A DNA stretch of 58,733 bases from Aerococcus sp. (GCA_030528285.1 JAUMZE010000008.1:1-58733); one strand, 5' to 3'; positions 18,646 to 27,204 are shown, counted from the first letter of the stretch. Translations and numbers: made by a program. The notes: generated from the sequence alone by a model not told the origin.

Positions 18646-18676
18646 AAAAAAGGCCAGTGATTGTCTAGCCTTTTTT
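18646..18676 (-). terminator. terminator after the LysM gene
   Basis: AAAAAAGGC and GCCTTTTTT pair across a 13-base loop, giving a symmetrical stem with a T run on either strand. It lies 26 nt past the LysM gene stop codon. Confidence 0.8.
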
Positions 18677-18701
18677 CAGTGATTCGTTTCATCACGAATA
18701 A

Positions 18702-19658
18702 TTATTGATAAACCCGTAAAACAGTCCCGGGCGCAATATTAGAATTAGCGGATAATCCGTTCAATGATAACAGCTGATCCAATGTCATGCCGTGGTTCAC
18801 CGCGATACGGTAGAGATTGTCCCCGGCTGAAACGGTGTAGGTGCCTACATCATGGTTGTTATTCTCAGAACTAGCAGATGAAGAGGCCTGCGCGGATGAA
18901 GAAGCCTGTGCCGCTTGTGACTGTGAGTTAGCGGCTGCTTGACGACTTGATTCGGCTGCTTGGCTAGCTGCGAGTGAGGAGGATTCAGCTGCCTCACTGT
19001 CGGCTTTGGCCTTGCTTTCAGAGTCTGCTTTGGCTTTACTTTCTGATTCAGATTTTGCCTTGCTTTCGGATTCTTTCTTCTTGGAGGCTTCGATGGCACT
19101 CTGGTTTTCGGTTTTTGATACCATGACTTGTTCTGCGGATTCCGGTTCCGGTGCCTTATTTTGGTTTTGGAACCATGCTGTCGCTGCAATTGGCACCAGA
19201 ATGAAAAGCACGCAGATAAACATCAAGATCTTCTTCGTTGGTGTAATGCCCTTCTTATTGCCATCATCGCTCTTGCGGACATATTGGCGTTGATTCAAAC
19301 TCTCGAAATCCTCGTCACTCTCATCTTCATCGAGATCAGTCGGTACAAAAGTTGTTGGTTTTACGTTTTCTTGTTGATCTTCGGACTCCGTAGCTTCCTC
19401 TTCTGGATCATTCTTGGCCATATCGTCGCTCAGATTACCATGATAGATGGTGGTCTTCGAGAGATCATCATCTTCGTCGTCTGAACGCCACTCGTCTTCA
19501 GTTTCGTCGTAACGATCGGATTCCTCATCGAAGTTGCCATATTCCTCGTCATCATATTCTTCGTAATCGTACTCCTCATCGTCATCATAATGATCATCAG
19601 GGGTGTCTTTTGACTTCATTTTATCTTTGAATGACTGCCATTGATCTTTAAAGCTCAT
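18702..19658 (-). CDS. membrane-anchored LysM cell-wall-binding protein (YpbE-like)
   Basis: A 318-residue protein with a very acidic Asp/Glu/Tyr cytoplasmic region (about 1-130) and one membrane helix near 143-163 (KKILMFICVLFILVPIAA). A low-complexity Ser/Lys/Ala/Glu stretch (repeated SESKAK units) then leads to a C-terminal LysM domain (GTYTVSAGDNLYRIA to GTVLRVYQ) that should bind peptidoglycan. The arrangement matches YpbE-type proteins encoded next to recQ and cmk. The extracellular repeat region probably acts as a wall-spanning stalk. The function of the acidic cytoplasmic part is unknown. Confidence 0.85.
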   Translation of the reverse strand: MSFKDQWQSFKDKMKSKDTPDDHYDDDEEYDYEEYDDEEYGNFDEESDRYDETEDEWRSDDEDDDLSKTTIYHGNLSDDMAKNDPEEEATESEDQQENVKPTTFVPTDLDEDESDEDFESLNQRQYVRKSDDGNKKGITPTKKILMFICVLFILVPIAATAWFQNQNKAPEPESAEQVMVSKTENQSAIEASKKKESESKAKSESESKAKADSESKAKADSEAAESSSLAASQAAESSRQAAANSQSQAAQASSSAQASSSASSENNNHDVGTYTVSAGDNLYRIAVNHGMTLDQLLSLNGLSANSNIAPGTVLRVYQ

Positions 19659-19829
19659 TCAAAAGCTCCTCTCTCAATTTGCTTGTGCCGTCTGCCTACA
19701 TGACCGGCTGATACACTTGATCCGCCTATTCCGCTCGTACGGTTTCACAGTATATGTTGTCCTATTTTATCATTCCTCCAGCCAAAAGTCAGCCAGACTT
19801 TCCCCTGTAACGTCTAATTTAAGCGAAAA

Positions 19830-21299
19830 TTAACCCAGCAATGCCCCCAAGCGATCCTGCCAGGGGGTGAGTTTGTAGGACGGTATTTGAGGTTTCCTCC
19901 GCCCACTCGCCAAATACGCCGTCCACTCCGCCGTCGTTTGGTAGTCCGGCTGATCATTCTGGCAGCAAAATTTCGAACGGTTTGTTAATGTCTCGTCAAA
20001 CGCGCGCAGGAGATGCTGACGCAAGCACTCATTTGTTTGGCAGTATGCTTGAACCTGGGTGACTTCTTTTTGTTTGATCTGGAGGAAGTGGCGGTAATGC
20101 GCAATTGCCTGCGTGGCTGAAGAGAAGTGCCGCTGATAAAAAGCAAGTAAACTCAGTACAGATTCCGCTAACTCGAGCTGGGTAGCAATAGCTGTGAGAG
20201 ACGTATCAAACACCTGCATCAGTAATGGATAGAACTCCTCCACAGGCCAATATTGCCCGATCTTAAAATAATTTAAGCGTGCAAGTTCTTCGGGATTGTA
20301 GTACGTCATCCCGCATGCCTGCGCTCCGTCACGCCCAGAGCGTCCAATTTCTTGGATTAAATCCGCGAGCGTCAGTGGCAAATGATAGTGGATCACAAAG
20401 CGAATGTCGCCCTGGTTAATGCCCATCCCAAATGCGGACGTCGCCAAAATCACCTCCAACTGTCCGCTTTGAAACTGCTGCTGAATGCTGTAACGATCTT
20501 CCGGCGAATAATCAGCGTGATAACTAGCAACTTTGAGTGTAGTTTCCTGGGTGAGGAGGTGCTCGAGCTGGTCGGCTTCAGCTTTGTTATGAACATAGAC
20601 AATCCCCGGTTTAGGGAGCGTCACCAGGTCATGCGTCAGGGTGTAAATCTTATTGGCCTCATTGACCTGCTTCGTCGCATAGAAGATATTGGGGCGATCC
20701 AACGACACCTTGACAGTCTCCACCGTTTCGAACGGATAAAAGAGGAACTTTTGAATGTCTTGGAGTGCTTTCTCCGTGGCGGTCGCAGTGAGTGCTAGGG
20801 TGAGTGGCTGGTTGAGCTTGCGGCGCACCTGGATCAGTTCACTATATTCCACGCGAAAATCGAACCCCCACTGTGAAATACAATGTGCCTCATCAATCAC
20901 AAGGAGATGAATCTCCTGCTGTTTTAAGATCCCAATGATTTGAGGACGGTCGATCATTTCCGGCGACAAAAACAGAAACTGATACTGGCCTAATTGCTGC
21001 AAGACCTGCTGCTGTTCCGAATGATTCAAGGTGCTGTTGAGTGCGACCGCCCGTTTGATCCCGAGACGCTGCAGTTGTGCTACTTGATCCTGCATGAGGG
21101 CAACAAGGGGGGAGACGATCACCGTGAGCCCCGTTGATTGATACTGAAACAGCTGATAGATCAGAGACTTCCCGCCACCTGTAGGCAAGAGTGCAATCGC
21201 ATGGTGCCCGGCTTTTAAGGCAGACAATGCTTCTTGTTGGCCGGGTTTGAACTGGGCATTTGGGCCGTAGAGAGCTTCTAATTTGGCTTGATCATCCAT
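19830..21299 (-). CDS. recQ: RecQ-family ATP-dependent DNA helicase
   Basis: A 489-residue 3'-5' DNA helicase of the short RecQ type found in Firmicutes (RecS-like). It shows FKPGQQEALSAL, the Walker A LLPTGGGKSLIYQ, VIDEAHCISQWGFDFR, SLDRPNIFYA and the arginine-finger motif QEIGRSGRDG, followed by a short zinc-binding region with Cys residues around 425-455. No HRDC domain follows. It overlaps the upstream ypbB-like gene by 22 bp, implying coupled translation. Confidence 0.9.
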   Translation of the reverse strand: MDDQAKLEALYGPNAQFKPGQQEALSALKAGHHAIALLPTGGGKSLIYQLFQYQSTGLTVIVSPLVALMQDQVAQLQRLGIKRAVALNSTLNHSEQQQVLQQLGQYQFLFLSPEMIDRPQIIGILKQQEIHLLVIDEAHCISQWGFDFRVEYSELIQVRRKLNQPLTLALTATATEKALQDIQKFLFYPFETVETVKVSLDRPNIFYATKQVNEANKIYTLTHDLVTLPKPGIVYVHNKAEADQLEHLLTQETTLKVASYHADYSPEDRYSIQQQFQSGQLEVILATSAFGMGINQGDIRFVIHYHLPLTLADLIQEIGRSGRDGAQACGMTYYNPEELARLNYFKIGQYWPVEEFYPLLMQVFDTSLTAIATQLELAESVLSLLAFYQRHFSSATQAIAHYRHFLQIKQKEVTQVQAYCQTNECLRQHLLRAFDETLTNRSKFCCQNDQPDYQTTAEWTAYLASGRRKPQIPSYKLTPWQDRLGALLG

Positions 21300-22288
21300 G
21301 TCGAACCTCCTCTCTGTTCCTTAATCTGCCAGTAGCGGAATAACCAAAAAGGTGTTTCGGGATATTCCTCACTAAACGCCTTGTAATCTTCAGGAGCGGG
21401 ATCGGTAAGTGGCAATGGATAGGCCGCTAATGTCTGCTCCAGTTGTGTTTGAATCAGTGTAGGATCCCACATCATCAGTTCCACAAAATGATCCGCAATC
21501 GTACTCGGTTTCAGTCGGCGTTTCTGAGTAATGGTTGTCAGTGAATCGCCTTGTTCTACTAGGCGCCGCGTTCGCTCCACCGAGGAATTCCATGCCGGAA
21601 ATTGTCGCCACATCCCAGATTGAAAAAGCGAGAGATAAGATAGCTTTTTATGCTTTTTTAGGGAGGCTTCGAACGGATCCCACAGGCATTCCATCACGAC
21701 TCCTTCCATTGCTCTCGGCAGGTTCAGTGCGTCTGTCAATTGGGCATTCGTCAAAGCCGTCACCTCACGCCCCGTCAGTGTCGCGATCAGGGCATCCGCA
21801 ATCACAGGTTCCGCCCACTCGTTCAATACGGCTGTGAGTTCCTCCACCACTGCTGTTCTCACTGCGTCCGTCGTCATGCCCATTTCTTTGAGATGGTGGA
21901 GATAATACTTAATCAGTTGTTGAACACGAACATGATGCGTCATCGGGACATAATGCGTCATATGCGAGTGATTGGACAACGCCTGGAATAATAAGCGATA
22001 ACTCAACTGGCGCATCCGATGTTCATAGTGTGGCACTCGCCCCTGCCGCCCTTTTAATAGCGTCTTTAGGAGCGGATCTAGCGGTACTTTTTCATCATTC
22101 GTCGCTTTTTTGGTCGCCTCCTCCCATTCGTCCTTAGTGAGCCTTGGGTAGAGACCAAATAGCCCATCCAGATGATGTTGATAACAATAGAAGAGCGTCG
22201 TATTCGTCCGTCTGCCCACTAGTACTTGATAAATAGTACTCTGGCGATAATCTTGTGTGTCTTTAGCAATTTGCTCCAATAGCTCCAT
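21278..22288 (-). CDS. YpbB-like helix-turn-helix protein
   Basis: A 336-residue protein always found beside recQ in this group. The N-terminal and central parts are helical without a recognised catalytic motif. The C-terminal region (SVERTRRLVEQGDSLTTITQKRRLKPSTIADHFVEL) has the helix-turn-helix pattern called HTH_40 in YpbB and RecQ C-termini. The 22-bp overlap with recQ suggests the two products work together, perhaps with this one supplying a DNA-binding module the short RecQ lacks. That role is inference. Confidence 0.75.
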   Translation of the reverse strand: MELLEQIAKDTQDYRQSTIYQVLVGRRTNTTLFYCYQHHLDGLFGLYPRLTKDEWEEATKKATNDEKVPLDPLLKTLLKGRQGRVPHYEHRMRQLSYRLLFQALSNHSHMTHYVPMTHHVRVQQLIKYYLHHLKEMGMTTDAVRTAVVEELTAVLNEWAEPVIADALIATLTGREVTALTNAQLTDALNLPRAMEGVVMECLWDPFEASLKKHKKLSYLSLFQSGMWRQFPAWNSSVERTRRLVEQGDSLTTITQKRRLKPSTIADHFVELMMWDPTLIQTQLEQTLAAYPLPLTDPAPEDYKAFSEEYPETPFWLFRYWQIKEQRGGSTWMIKPN

Positions 22289-22384
22289 ACGAAACTCCTC
22301 TCCTATAATCTTTAATTGAACGTTCCTCTTTCACGGAAAAGTCTGCAATCCCCTTTTGATACTCGTTTCTTAGATTAATGAGGA

Positions 22385-22520
22385 CCCCCCATTTTCATGA
22401 AAAGATCAGTGCTCCGATCACTGTGGCTCGCTCACTTTCATGAATGTGGACCTCCACAGTTACAAAACACGGATCTTTGCATTACAAAACGTGAACCGCC
22501 ACATGCTATGAAACAGACTA
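22385..22520 (-). repeat. degenerate tandem repeat array downstream of ribU
   Basis: On the minus strand, units of 22-24 bp follow one another. Examples are GTTTCATAGCATGTGGCGGT, GTTTTGTAATGCAAAGATCC and GTTTTGTAACTGTGGAGGTC, then two weaker copies containing TTCATGAAA. Each unit opens with a T-rich part and ends in GGnGGTYCAC-like sequence. No ORF with a ribosome binding site runs through it. It fills most of the gap between ribU and ypbB. Confidence 0.6.
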
Positions 22521-22540
22521 TCCTACTCTTCTCAAAAGAA

Positions 22541-22579
22541 AAAGCTATGCACATACTGATCATATCGTACATAGCTTCT
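22541..22579 (-). terminator. ribU terminator
   Basis: On the minus strand AAGCTATG pairs with CATAGCTT and a T run follows. It lies about 60 nt past the ribU stop. Confidence 0.75.
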
Positions 22580-22641
22580 CTAAATAAATACGTTTGCTTT
22601 TGAAAAATCGCGGGGCCTAAAATTTTATTTGTCGTTAATCA

Positions 22642-23247
22642 TTAATGTAGGCGTTTGGAAATAATCGGCAACAGATAGCGTAACACCACATGGCTTGCAA
22701 TGCTGATGGCAACCCCTTTGATGAAGTTAAAAGGAATCACCGCACTCAAGATGTAGAGATTCATATCTGGAATTGGGAAGTTCATGACCTTCACATAAAA
22801 TGGTGTGATGACGAAGTAGTTCAAGACACTCATCACAACGACCATGGCGAGTGTGCCCAAGCCGTAAGCCGTGAAGACACGTTTGAAGTGGTTAGAGTGC
22901 AGTCCCTCATGTCCGGTTTCTTTATTCGGCGTGAAATAGGTCTGCTGCAAAATATGGTAAACCGGCCACATAAAGGCAAGAGACGCTAAGACGCTCGCCG
23001 CATCCCCAATTGGCAGCCCCATATCGCCCCCGGTTTGGATGTAGTGCACCACGCCACGAATCACAATGACGGCACTTCCTCCGACTGGCCCATAGAGAAA
23101 GGTCGTCAAGAGCACCGGAATATCACTGAAATCTACCTTGAGAAATGGTGCAGTTGGAATCACGGGAAACGCAAACCACATTAGAATAAATGCGACAGCC
23201 CCCATCAATGCGATCGTAATCAGTTTTTGTGTCTGTTTGCCCTGCAT
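22642..23247 (-). CDS. ribU: riboflavin ECF-transporter S component RibU
   Basis: Substrate-binding membrane subunit of an energy-coupling-factor transporter for riboflavin. About 201 residues with five to six hydrophobic segments. It shows KVDFSDIPVLLTTFLYGP, the loop motif of RibU proteins, and GGSAVIVIRGVVHYI. I choose the ATG of MQGKQTQKLI, which follows AGGAGAGAGGGGA. The longer frame runs into the riboswitch leader. The shared ECF module is not in the window. The FMN riboswitch upstream fixes the substrate assignment well. Confidence 0.92.
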   Translation of the reverse strand: MQGKQTQKLITIALMGAVAFILMWFAFPVIPTAPFLKVDFSDIPVLLTTFLYGPVGGSAVIVIRGVVHYIQTGGDMGLPIGDAASVLASLAFMWPVYHILQQTYFTPNKETGHEGLHSNHFKRVFTAYGLGTLAMVVVMSVLNYFVITPFYVKVMNFPIPDMNLYILSAVIPFNFIKGVAISIASHVVLRYLLPIISKRLH

Positions 23248-23250
23248 AAA

Positions 23251-23282
23251 AAAATCCCCTCTCTCCTTCACGAGCAAGGGAA
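23251..23282 (-). promoter_or_regulatory. hairpin over the ribU ribosome binding site, riboswitch expression platform
   Basis: On the minus strand TCCCTTGCTC can pair with GAGAGAGGGGA, and a seven-T run comes right before the ribU ATG. The 3' arm contains the AGGAGAGAGGGG ribosome binding site. The same hairpin could therefore act as a terminator and as a translation block. Confidence 0.45.
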
Positions 23283-23349
23283 TTGAACACAACGAATATG
23301 CGCATGGATAGTATCCAATACTACCCTTCACTATCTAAACGTTAATTGT

Positions 23350-23460
23350 GCTTCTTCCATCCTGACTGTACAGTCGGTATCAGAATTTCACTGAATCAGT
23401 CGCTTAAGCGAGTCGTGGACTATCACCACCGATCGGGAATCTAACCCTGCCCTGAAGACA
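23350..23460 (-). promoter_or_regulatory. FMN riboswitch (RFN element)
   Basis: The minus strand carries the conserved RFN segments in order: TCTTCAGGGCAGGGT, CCCGATCGGTGGT, ATAGTCCACGA, CAGTGAAATTCTGATACCGAC, and AGTCAGGATGGAAGAAG. When FMN binds, expression of the downstream ribU transporter should fall. Confidence 0.95.
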
Positions 23461-23484
23461 ATTACTCTAAATTTCTATATTCAT

Positions 23485-23513
23485 AGTGTACGCCCGTTTT
23501 AATGAAAAGGCAA
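23485..23513 (-). promoter_or_regulatory. ribU promoter
   Basis: On the minus strand TTGCCT (23508-23513) and TACACT (23485-23490) are 17 nt apart, placing the start about 20 nt before the FMN aptamer. Confidence 0.6.
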
Positions 23514-23524
23514 TCATTTTTACT

Positions 23525-23605
23525 TATTTTTTGTTTGAGGTGCTCACCACTTTTTTGTACGAGGCACTGACCGCTTTTTATATAAGAAACTCACTGCTTT
23601 TGGAA
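23525..23605 (-). repeat. degenerate tandem repeat array downstream of rluB
   Basis: On the minus strand three consecutive units of 23-25 bp begin AAAAGCAGTGAGTTTC, AAAAGCGGTCAGTGCCTC and AAAAAGTGGTGAGCACCTC. A fourth, weaker A-rich unit follows. The unit differs from that of the ribU array although the two loci are 1 kb apart. The array lies beyond the rluB terminator. Confidence 0.6.
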
Positions 23606-23616
23606 GGCCTTATAAT

Positions 23617-23650
23617 CAAAACTCCCACGCACGATTGTTAAACGTGGGAG
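23617..23650 (-). terminator. rluB terminator
   Basis: On the minus strand CTCCCACG pairs with CGTGGGAG across a loop of 12-13 bases and is followed by TTTTG. It ends the ribT-scpA-scpB-rluB operon. Confidence 0.8.
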
Positions 23651-23661
23651 GGCGTAATCTT

Positions 23662-24378
23662 CTATTTGGTGAGGCGTTTGAGGGCATCAATTTCCTTCTT
23701 CACGAGCGGACGGAATTCACCGGGCGCTAAATATTCCGTGGTCAGGAAGGCGTAACGGGTCCGGGCCAGACGTTTCACAGGTAAGCCAATCGCCTCAAAC
23801 ATCTTACGGACTTGGCGGTTGCGTCCCTCGTGAATGGTGATTTGAACGGTTGCATTTTTCGTTGCTGCCTTGTTCTTCAACAGATTGACCTTCGCTGGTG
23901 AGGTTTTCCGCCCATCAATCTTCACCCCGCGACGCAAAGGTTCCAGATCGCTATCAGTTGGTATGCCTTCTACCTTGGCGACATAGACCTTCTCCACCTC
24001 ACTGCTCGGATGCATCAACCCATTGGCCAGTTCCCCATCATTGGTCAAAAGGAGAATCCCCGTCGTATGGTAGTCCAACCGCCCAATTGGATAGATACGC
24101 TGCTTCACACTCTTGAAGTAATCGAGCACCGTTTTCCGTCCCTTATCGTCACTCACGGTGGAAACCACCCCATCCGGTTTATTGAACAGGAAAGTTACGG
24201 GTTCTTCCTTGTAGATAGGAATCTGATCGACTTCGATTTGATCAGTCTGGGTAACCTTGGTACCCAGTTCACGGACCACTTCACCATTGACCTTGACACG
24301 TCCTGCTTGAATCATCTTTTCTGCTTCGCGCCGGGATGCAACACCCGCATGAGCAATTACTTTTTGTAAGCGTTCCAT
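23662..24378 (-). CDS. rluB: 23S rRNA pseudouridine synthase RluB family
   Basis: A 238-residue enzyme that isomerises a uridine in 23S rRNA helix 89-90. An N-terminal S4 domain (MERLQKVIAHAGVASRREAEKMI) precedes the RsuA/RluB catalytic domain with the Asp-containing PIGRLDYHTTGILLLTNDGE. The C-terminal EGRNRQVRKMFEAIGLPVKRLARTRY follows. It is the last gene after scpA and scpB, the standard Firmicute order. Confidence 0.93.
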   Translation of the reverse strand: MERLQKVIAHAGVASRREAEKMIQAGRVKVNGEVVRELGTKVTQTDQIEVDQIPIYKEEPVTFLFNKPDGVVSTVSDDKGRKTVLDYFKSVKQRIYPIGRLDYHTTGILLLTNDGELANGLMHPSSEVEKVYVAKVEGIPTDSDLEPLRRGVKIDGRKTSPAKVNLLKNKAATKNATVQITIHEGRNRQVRKMFEAIGLPVKRLARTRYAFLTTEYLAPGEFRPLVKKEIDALKRLTK

Positions 24379-24384
24379 TATCTG

Positions 24385-24975
24385 TTACCTGCTTTCTGTC
24401 GTTGGGGATTCCAATTGATCCGTCATGTGCTCATAGAGATTACGGTGCGTTGTTTCATTATCGGGTGTCAATACCGCTAAATCTGGTAAATCATCGAGCG
24501 AGTTGAGCCCGAAATATTGGTAGAAATAATCGGTGACCCCGTAGAGAATCGGATGTCCTGGTGAATCCTGTCGCCCCTGTTCTTCAATCAAGCCGTGTTG
24601 CATGAGTTTCTTCAACATGCTGTTGGACTGCACGCCCCGGATCTGATCAATCTGCATGCGTGTGACCGGCGACTCATACGCAACGATCGCCAGGGTTTCT
24701 AACGCCGCCTGGGTGAGTCGTGTCGCAAAGGGGGACTGAGCGTACTGTTTGATGATCTCGCCATATGCTGCCTTGGTTGCGAGCTGGAACCGCCCATGCA
24801 CCTGACGCAGGGTGATCCCAGCCTGAGGATTCTGTTCCAGCGTGAGTTTCAACCGCTCCAGGGCATAACGAATATGGTCCGGATAAACTCCAAGCAATGC
24901 GGAGGCCTCCTCCACGCTCAAGCCATCCTCACCTGCCACAAACAATAAGCTCTCCAATGCGCCTAGATCATTCAT
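24385..24975 (-). CDS. scpB: segregation and condensation protein B
   Basis: The winged-helix partner of ScpA in the SMC complex that compacts and segregates the chromosome. It begins LGALESLLFVAGEDGLSVEE and contains TQAALETLAIVAYESPVTRMQIDQIRGVQS and GRQDSPGHPILYGVTDYFYQYFGL, all typical of ScpB. 196 residues. Its start overlaps the scpA stop by 4 nt. Confidence 0.93.
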   Translation of the reverse strand: MNDLGALESLLFVAGEDGLSVEEASALLGVYPDHIRYALERLKLTLEQNPQAGITLRQVHGRFQLATKAAYGEIIKQYAQSPFATRLTQAALETLAIVAYESPVTRMQIDQIRGVQSNSMLKKLMQHGLIEEQGRQDSPGHPILYGVTDYFYQYFGLNSLDDLPDLAVLTPDNETTHRNLYEHMTDQLESPTTESR

Positions 24976-25760
24976 TCACCTGCCCCCCCCTTTCGCAGTA
25001 GAATATCGCCATCCATTTGTTCCTGTTCAAACGTAATCATGCGTCGTTTCGTTAGCTGTAACAATGCCAAAAAGAGCGTCACCACCACATTCCTCGTCAA
25101 AGGCTGCGTAGAAAGTAAGGAAGCAAAAGAAACAGGTTGATTGGATGATTGGTCCAACGCTTCCTCAATCGTTGTCATTGCTTCCTCAATCGTATAGGTA
25201 TCCGCTTGAATGGTGGCTTCAGTTGGCTGTTCCAATGACAAACGCTGCACCATCTTTGTCAGTGCGCCCAGTAAATCATCCGTTGTCACTTCATCTTCAG
25301 GGAGTGGGATCACAGCTTGATAATTCGACAGATCGCTGGGTGCTTTTGAATACCATTTCACCCGCCTCGACTGCTGCTCTTCTAGGGCCTCTCCCAATGC
25401 CTTGAACTGCTGATAGGCCACTAATTGTGCCACTAACGGCTGACGCGGATCCTCTTCTTCCTCTGTAGGGATTGTTTTTGGTTTTGGCAAGAGGAGCTTC
25501 GTTTTGATCTCTACCAACGTCGCTGCCATGACTAAATAATCACTTGCCACATCCAAATTACGCTCCTGATGGGCATGGATGAGGTCAATATACTGCCTTG
25601 TGATCTCTACAATGGGAATATCAAAAATATCAATATTCTGCTTTTGAATCAGATGCAATAATAAATCAAGAGGGCCAGAAAAATTGTCTAAGTCGACAAT
25701 CCACTGCCCCTCTTGGCTCGCTGGTTTAAGCGGTTGGGTACGCGTATTGGTATTCGCCAT
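24972..25760 (-). CDS. scpA: segregation and condensation protein A (kleisin)
   Basis: Kleisin subunit linking SMC heads and ScpB. The N-terminal FSGPLDLLLHLIQKQNIDIFDIPIVEI and SDYLVMAATLVEIKTKLLLPKP are diagnostic. The C-terminal winged-helix end (RNVVVTLFLALLQLTKRRMITFEQEQ) is present. 262 residues. Its ATG overlaps the ribT stop by one base (TAATG) and its end overlaps scpB by four, so the three genes are tightly coupled. Confidence 0.93.
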   Translation of the reverse strand: MANTNTRTQPLKPASQEGQWIVDLDNFSGPLDLLLHLIQKQNIDIFDIPIVEITRQYIDLIHAHQERNLDVASDYLVMAATLVEIKTKLLLPKPKTIPTEEEEDPRQPLVAQLVAYQQFKALGEALEEQQSRRVKWYSKAPSDLSNYQAVIPLPEDEVTTDDLLGALTKMVQRLSLEQPTEATIQADTYTIEEAMTTIEEALDQSSNQPVSFASLLSTQPLTRNVVVTLFLALLQLTKRRMITFEQEQMDGDILLRKGGAGE

Positions 25761-26170
25761 TATTCCTCATCTTCTCCTGTCGCATGAGGCAAGATCTCGG
25801 GTTTCGTGCGCTGCTCATGCACTGCCCACTTATCGAGCAACTCCGATAGCGCCAGACTCCCAGAAATTGAGCAATCCGGAAATTCATCAGCTAATGCGGA
25901 TAACATCGCATAGGAGAGGGATTCCCCACGAAAAGAAGGATTAATCGTCAAGTAACGAATAATCAATACCTCATCATCGGCGCCAAAATCAAACGCAATC
26001 AATCCCACGAGATTATCAGTTTCTTCATCACGCCACAGATAGGCATGTCTTTTTCCCGTTTTGATCCGTTCCATTTCTTTTTTCAGTTTGCTGATATCCT
26101 TGAATTTGTCAATGTAACTGACCAACCCCATGGCAATCTTGTCATAATTCGCCTTGTAGGGGATTAACAT
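25760..26170 (-). CDS. ribT: RibT-like GNAT acetyltransferase
   Basis: A GNAT-fold protein of about 136 residues. I start at the ATG of MLIPYKANYDKIAMGL, the conserved RibT beginning, preceded by GGAAGGA. The upstream 39 codons of the open frame have no homologous look. The acetyl-CoA loop lies around LTINPSFRGESLSYAML. RibT occurs either with riboflavin genes or, as here, ahead of scpA. Its substrate is not established. xerD, which usually precedes ribT in lactobacilli, is displaced about 2.4 kb away here. Confidence 0.85.
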   Translation of the reverse strand: MLIPYKANYDKIAMGLVSYIDKFKDISKLKKEMERIKTGKRHAYLWRDEETDNLVGLIAFDFGADDEVLIIRYLTINPSFRGESLSYAMLSALADEFPDCSISGSLALSELLDKWAVHEQRTKPEILPHATGEDEE

Positions 26171-26469
26171 GCGAAAACACATCCTTCCCATCGCTTCGAA
26201 GCGGTCCTTGATGATTCTATGTCTATCGTTCATTGGCTCTGTCGTTATAGTCTTTTCCACTCTAATCAAATTAAACCAAGAAATCAATACTCAATTACTG
26301 TTCCCCTGGCTTTTTCGCATGAGTGGCGAATGACATTGCATCCTCATTATTCAACGATCCCGCTTCTAATTGAGTGGATGATCATAACAGGAGGCGCCGC
26401 AATTGTCCAGTCATCAGGTATAAAAAGTACAATCGACGCTCTCCTAGCAATATATATTAAGTGATTCCT

Positions 26470-27204
26470 CTACACGGATAGCTGACTAAAGACGTCCCCA
26501 ACCTTGGCTTTGATGGTGAGGAGATTCTCTCGATGCAGTGGCAAATTGGATTGGTTGATAACCACCAGCTCCTCCCCGCGGAAGTAATTCAACAGCCCCG
26601 CTGCCGGATAAACAGAGAGGGAAGTACCTGCTACGATGAGAACGTCCGCGTGTTCGATGGCGCGTACAGCCCCAAGAATTTCCTGTTCATTGAGCGCTTC
26701 TTGGTAGAGCACAACATCTGGCTTCACAATCGAATGGTCCTCACTGCAGCGGGGAATACCATCCTCATCGAGCTCGAGATCCTCATAGCGATAAAAATGC
26801 TGATGGGCCTCGCAGTAGTTCCGATAAACATTCCCATGCAGTTCAAACACATGCTGACTGCCTGCTTGTTGGTGCAGCTCGTCAATATTCTGCGTCACAA
26901 TCTGAACGTCGTGCCCGGAGTGTTCATAATCCGCCAAGAACTGATGGCACGGATTGGGTTTGGCATCTGGATACACGAGATTGTTGAAATAAAACTCAAA
27001 GAAGATTTTGGGGTGCTGCTCATAAAAAGAATGCGAGATGATTTCTTCGGCCGATACTTGATACCCAGAATCCTGCATGTAGAGCCCCTTAGATGAACGG
27101 AAATCTGGAATCCCGCTCTCCGTAGATACCCCCGCTCCACCGAAGAAAACGAGGTGTTTACTCTGGTCAATCATTGCTTGTAACTGTTCAATTTCACTCT
27201 GCAT
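26470..27204 (-). CDS. NAD-dependent protein deacylase, Sir2 family
   Basis: A 244-residue sirtuin that removes acyl groups from lysines using NAD+. The motifs FFGGAGVSTESGIPDFRSS (about 20-38), TQNIDELHQQAG, ELHGN with the catalytic His, and VAGTSLSVYPAAG are all present. The usual two Cys pairs of the structural zinc site are altered: the first reads CEAH and the second CSEDH, so two of four Cys are missing. His may substitute, or the zinc may be lost. It is a single gene with its own upstream region. Confidence 0.9.
   Translation of the reverse strand: MQSEIEQLQAMIDQSKHLVFFGGAGVSTESGIPDFRSSKGLYMQDSGYQVSAEEIISHSFYEQHPKIFFEFYFNNLVYPDAKPNPCHQFLADYEHSGHDVQIVTQNIDELHQQAGSQHVFELHGNVYRNYCEAHQHFYRYEDLELDEDGIPRCSEDHSIVKPDVVLYQEALNEQEILGAVRAIEHADVLIVAGTSLSVYPAAGLLNYFRGEELVVINQSNLPLHRENLLTIKAKVGDVFSQLSV

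Noticed and set aside
22397-22603. Plus-strand ORF of 68 codons between ypbB and ribU
   Set aside because: It runs through the degenerate repeat array and the ribU terminator with no ribosome binding site, so the open frame is accidental.
26219-26464. Plus-strand ORF of 81 codons in the ribT-sirtuin gap
   Set aside because: Its first half is antisense to the ribT leader, there is no start signal, and no family resemblance is visible. The last part is hydrophobic but too short to judge.
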